From JALORV01 sp963703945 (GTDB lineage Bacteria > Pseudomonadota > Gammaproteobacteria > Burkholderiales > Burkholderiaceae_F), in assembly GCA_963703945.1 (NCBI GenBank), contig CAVPGM010000009.1, positions 210,125 to 274,124 on the forward strand: DNA of 64,000 nt. Direction: 5' to 3'. The notes beneath the pieces were generated by a model, which worked only from the letters and a program-made list of their open reading frames with translations, was not told the DNA's origin and ran no database searches. Every line of letters begins with the position of its first letter. The stretch's first letter is position 1. A program made the translations under genes and the position numbers. Below, piece after piece: positions 63,473-64,000 of this stretch.

Positions 63473-64000
63473 GGTGTGAAGCTAGAAGACGCGCGCTGCG
63501 CGCGCCAATATGCACTTCGAATTCATTCGATTGCTTGCTTGTTGCTTCCAAACGCGACTCGTCCAAGATCCATACATGCAGACTAGCGGCCGCAGTCCGC
63601 CGAGTCCTCGTCAAACGGTCGGAACTTGGTCAGGATTTGGGGCGCGCCGGGCCGGTTGGGACGCGGTCCGCTGCACCGGACGAGCTTCTCGAGTGTGTCC
63701 GCGAAGCGCTCGCGAAGTCGCACGCGCCACCCCTCTGCGCTCAACGGTCGGGCCTCGCCCGCGCCTATCCGTCTGCGCGTCGGTGTGCCGAACCGGCTGC
63801 TGCGTGACCGAGTGCGGCACGGCTCGCATGCGCGAGGACTTCGTCGGCGCAGTGGGCCTGGACAAGATCGGGCGCTTCTGACTCGACTCGCGCGACACGC
63901 GCTCCGATGCGGACGACTACGAACTCGTCGGCGACGACAGCGGCGTGTTCGGCTGCATGTCGTTGCTCGCTGTCACGATGTCTGTCCGAAGGACCTGCCA
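63473..64000. other. 528-bp right edge without a recognised gene
   Basis: Open frames here are biased toward Arg/Ser and have no family-like motifs. A short DADDYELVGDDSGVFGCMS frame near 63910 reads like protein but starts after a stop; it may continue beyond the window or belong to a degraded gene. Confidence 0.35.

Noticed and set aside
1..64000. Insertion sequences, phage genes, CRISPR arrays, tRNA or rRNA genes
   Set aside because: No transposase, integrase or phage proteins, no regular repeat-spacer pattern and no cloverleaf or rRNA sequence was seen by eye.

Overview
The window looks like a chromosomal piece of a GC-rich betaproteobacterium, most likely Burkholderiales. The evidence is the gene order scpB-rluB-(rimP) at the left edge, a lexA-imuA pair behind a CTG-N10-CAG LexA box, a Bug-type (TctC-like) solute-binding protein without TctA/TctB, and the general codon use. 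No transposase, integrase, CRISPR array, rRNA or tRNA gene was recognised.

Layout. 1-5.8 kb: core genes on the minus strand (start of rimP, rluB, scpB), then two GFA-family genes and a VOC gene, then the SOS pair lexA-imuA. 5.9-12.3 kb: a long minus-strand run of small accessory genes (OsmC, DUF1272, zinc ribbon, three VOC/GNAT-type genes, DUF1697, DUF2214, ABM, PsiE-like, DUF2332, cupin), with some attC-like heptamers. 12.5-16.7 kb: a membrane-anchored TIR protein translationally coupled to an OmpA-type lipoprotein, followed by a periplasmic M23 peptidase. 16.7-21.7 kb: an RND efflux pump and its lipoprotein adaptor, and a methyltransferase. 22-23.5 kb: a DUF2182/DUF1326 pair. 24.4-29.9 kb: a stretch of visibly lower GC with a large winged-helix/ATPase/TPR regulator, an NmrA-like protein and three exported or membrane proteins; its edges carry broken genes. 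31-34.5 kb: a PlpD-like patatin autotransporter divergent from a secreted protein. 34.8-38.3 kb: a Bug/MmgE-PrpD/isocitrate-dehydrogenase-family operon. 38.4-47.7 kb: LysR/AhpD-like/flavin-fold genes, a cytochrome b + molybdopterin oxidoreductase pair, an ArsR/MFS divergent pair, and a racemase-like protein. 48.4-51.7 kb: a second winged-helix/ATPase/TPR regulator next to a small membrane peptide and a secreted protein. 51.8-58.5 kb: a second minus-strand run of small accessory genes. 59.3-62.8 kb: an Mla/MCE-type lipid transport operon.

Two ideas deserve attention. First, the regulators at 24.4 and 48.4 kb share one architecture. Each sits near a small one-helix membrane peptide and a small secreted protein, and the same ~22-nt element (CGCGARTTCAGAA-N3-TTAAGG) occurs before these exported genes in three copies. 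This looks like a repeated regulator/envelope-peptide module. Second, the TIR protein has its TIR domain on the cytoplasmic side, one transmembrane helix and a Pro/Thr-rich tail outside, and overlaps an OmpA-like lipoprotein gene by 4 nt, which suggests an envelope-sensing NAD-hydrolase system.

Many genes contain single-base indels, mostly +1 insertions. Restoring one base gives clean family-like sequence each time, so sequencing error (the insertion-prone long-read type) is more likely than decay. Such genes are listed as single CDS with the break position given.
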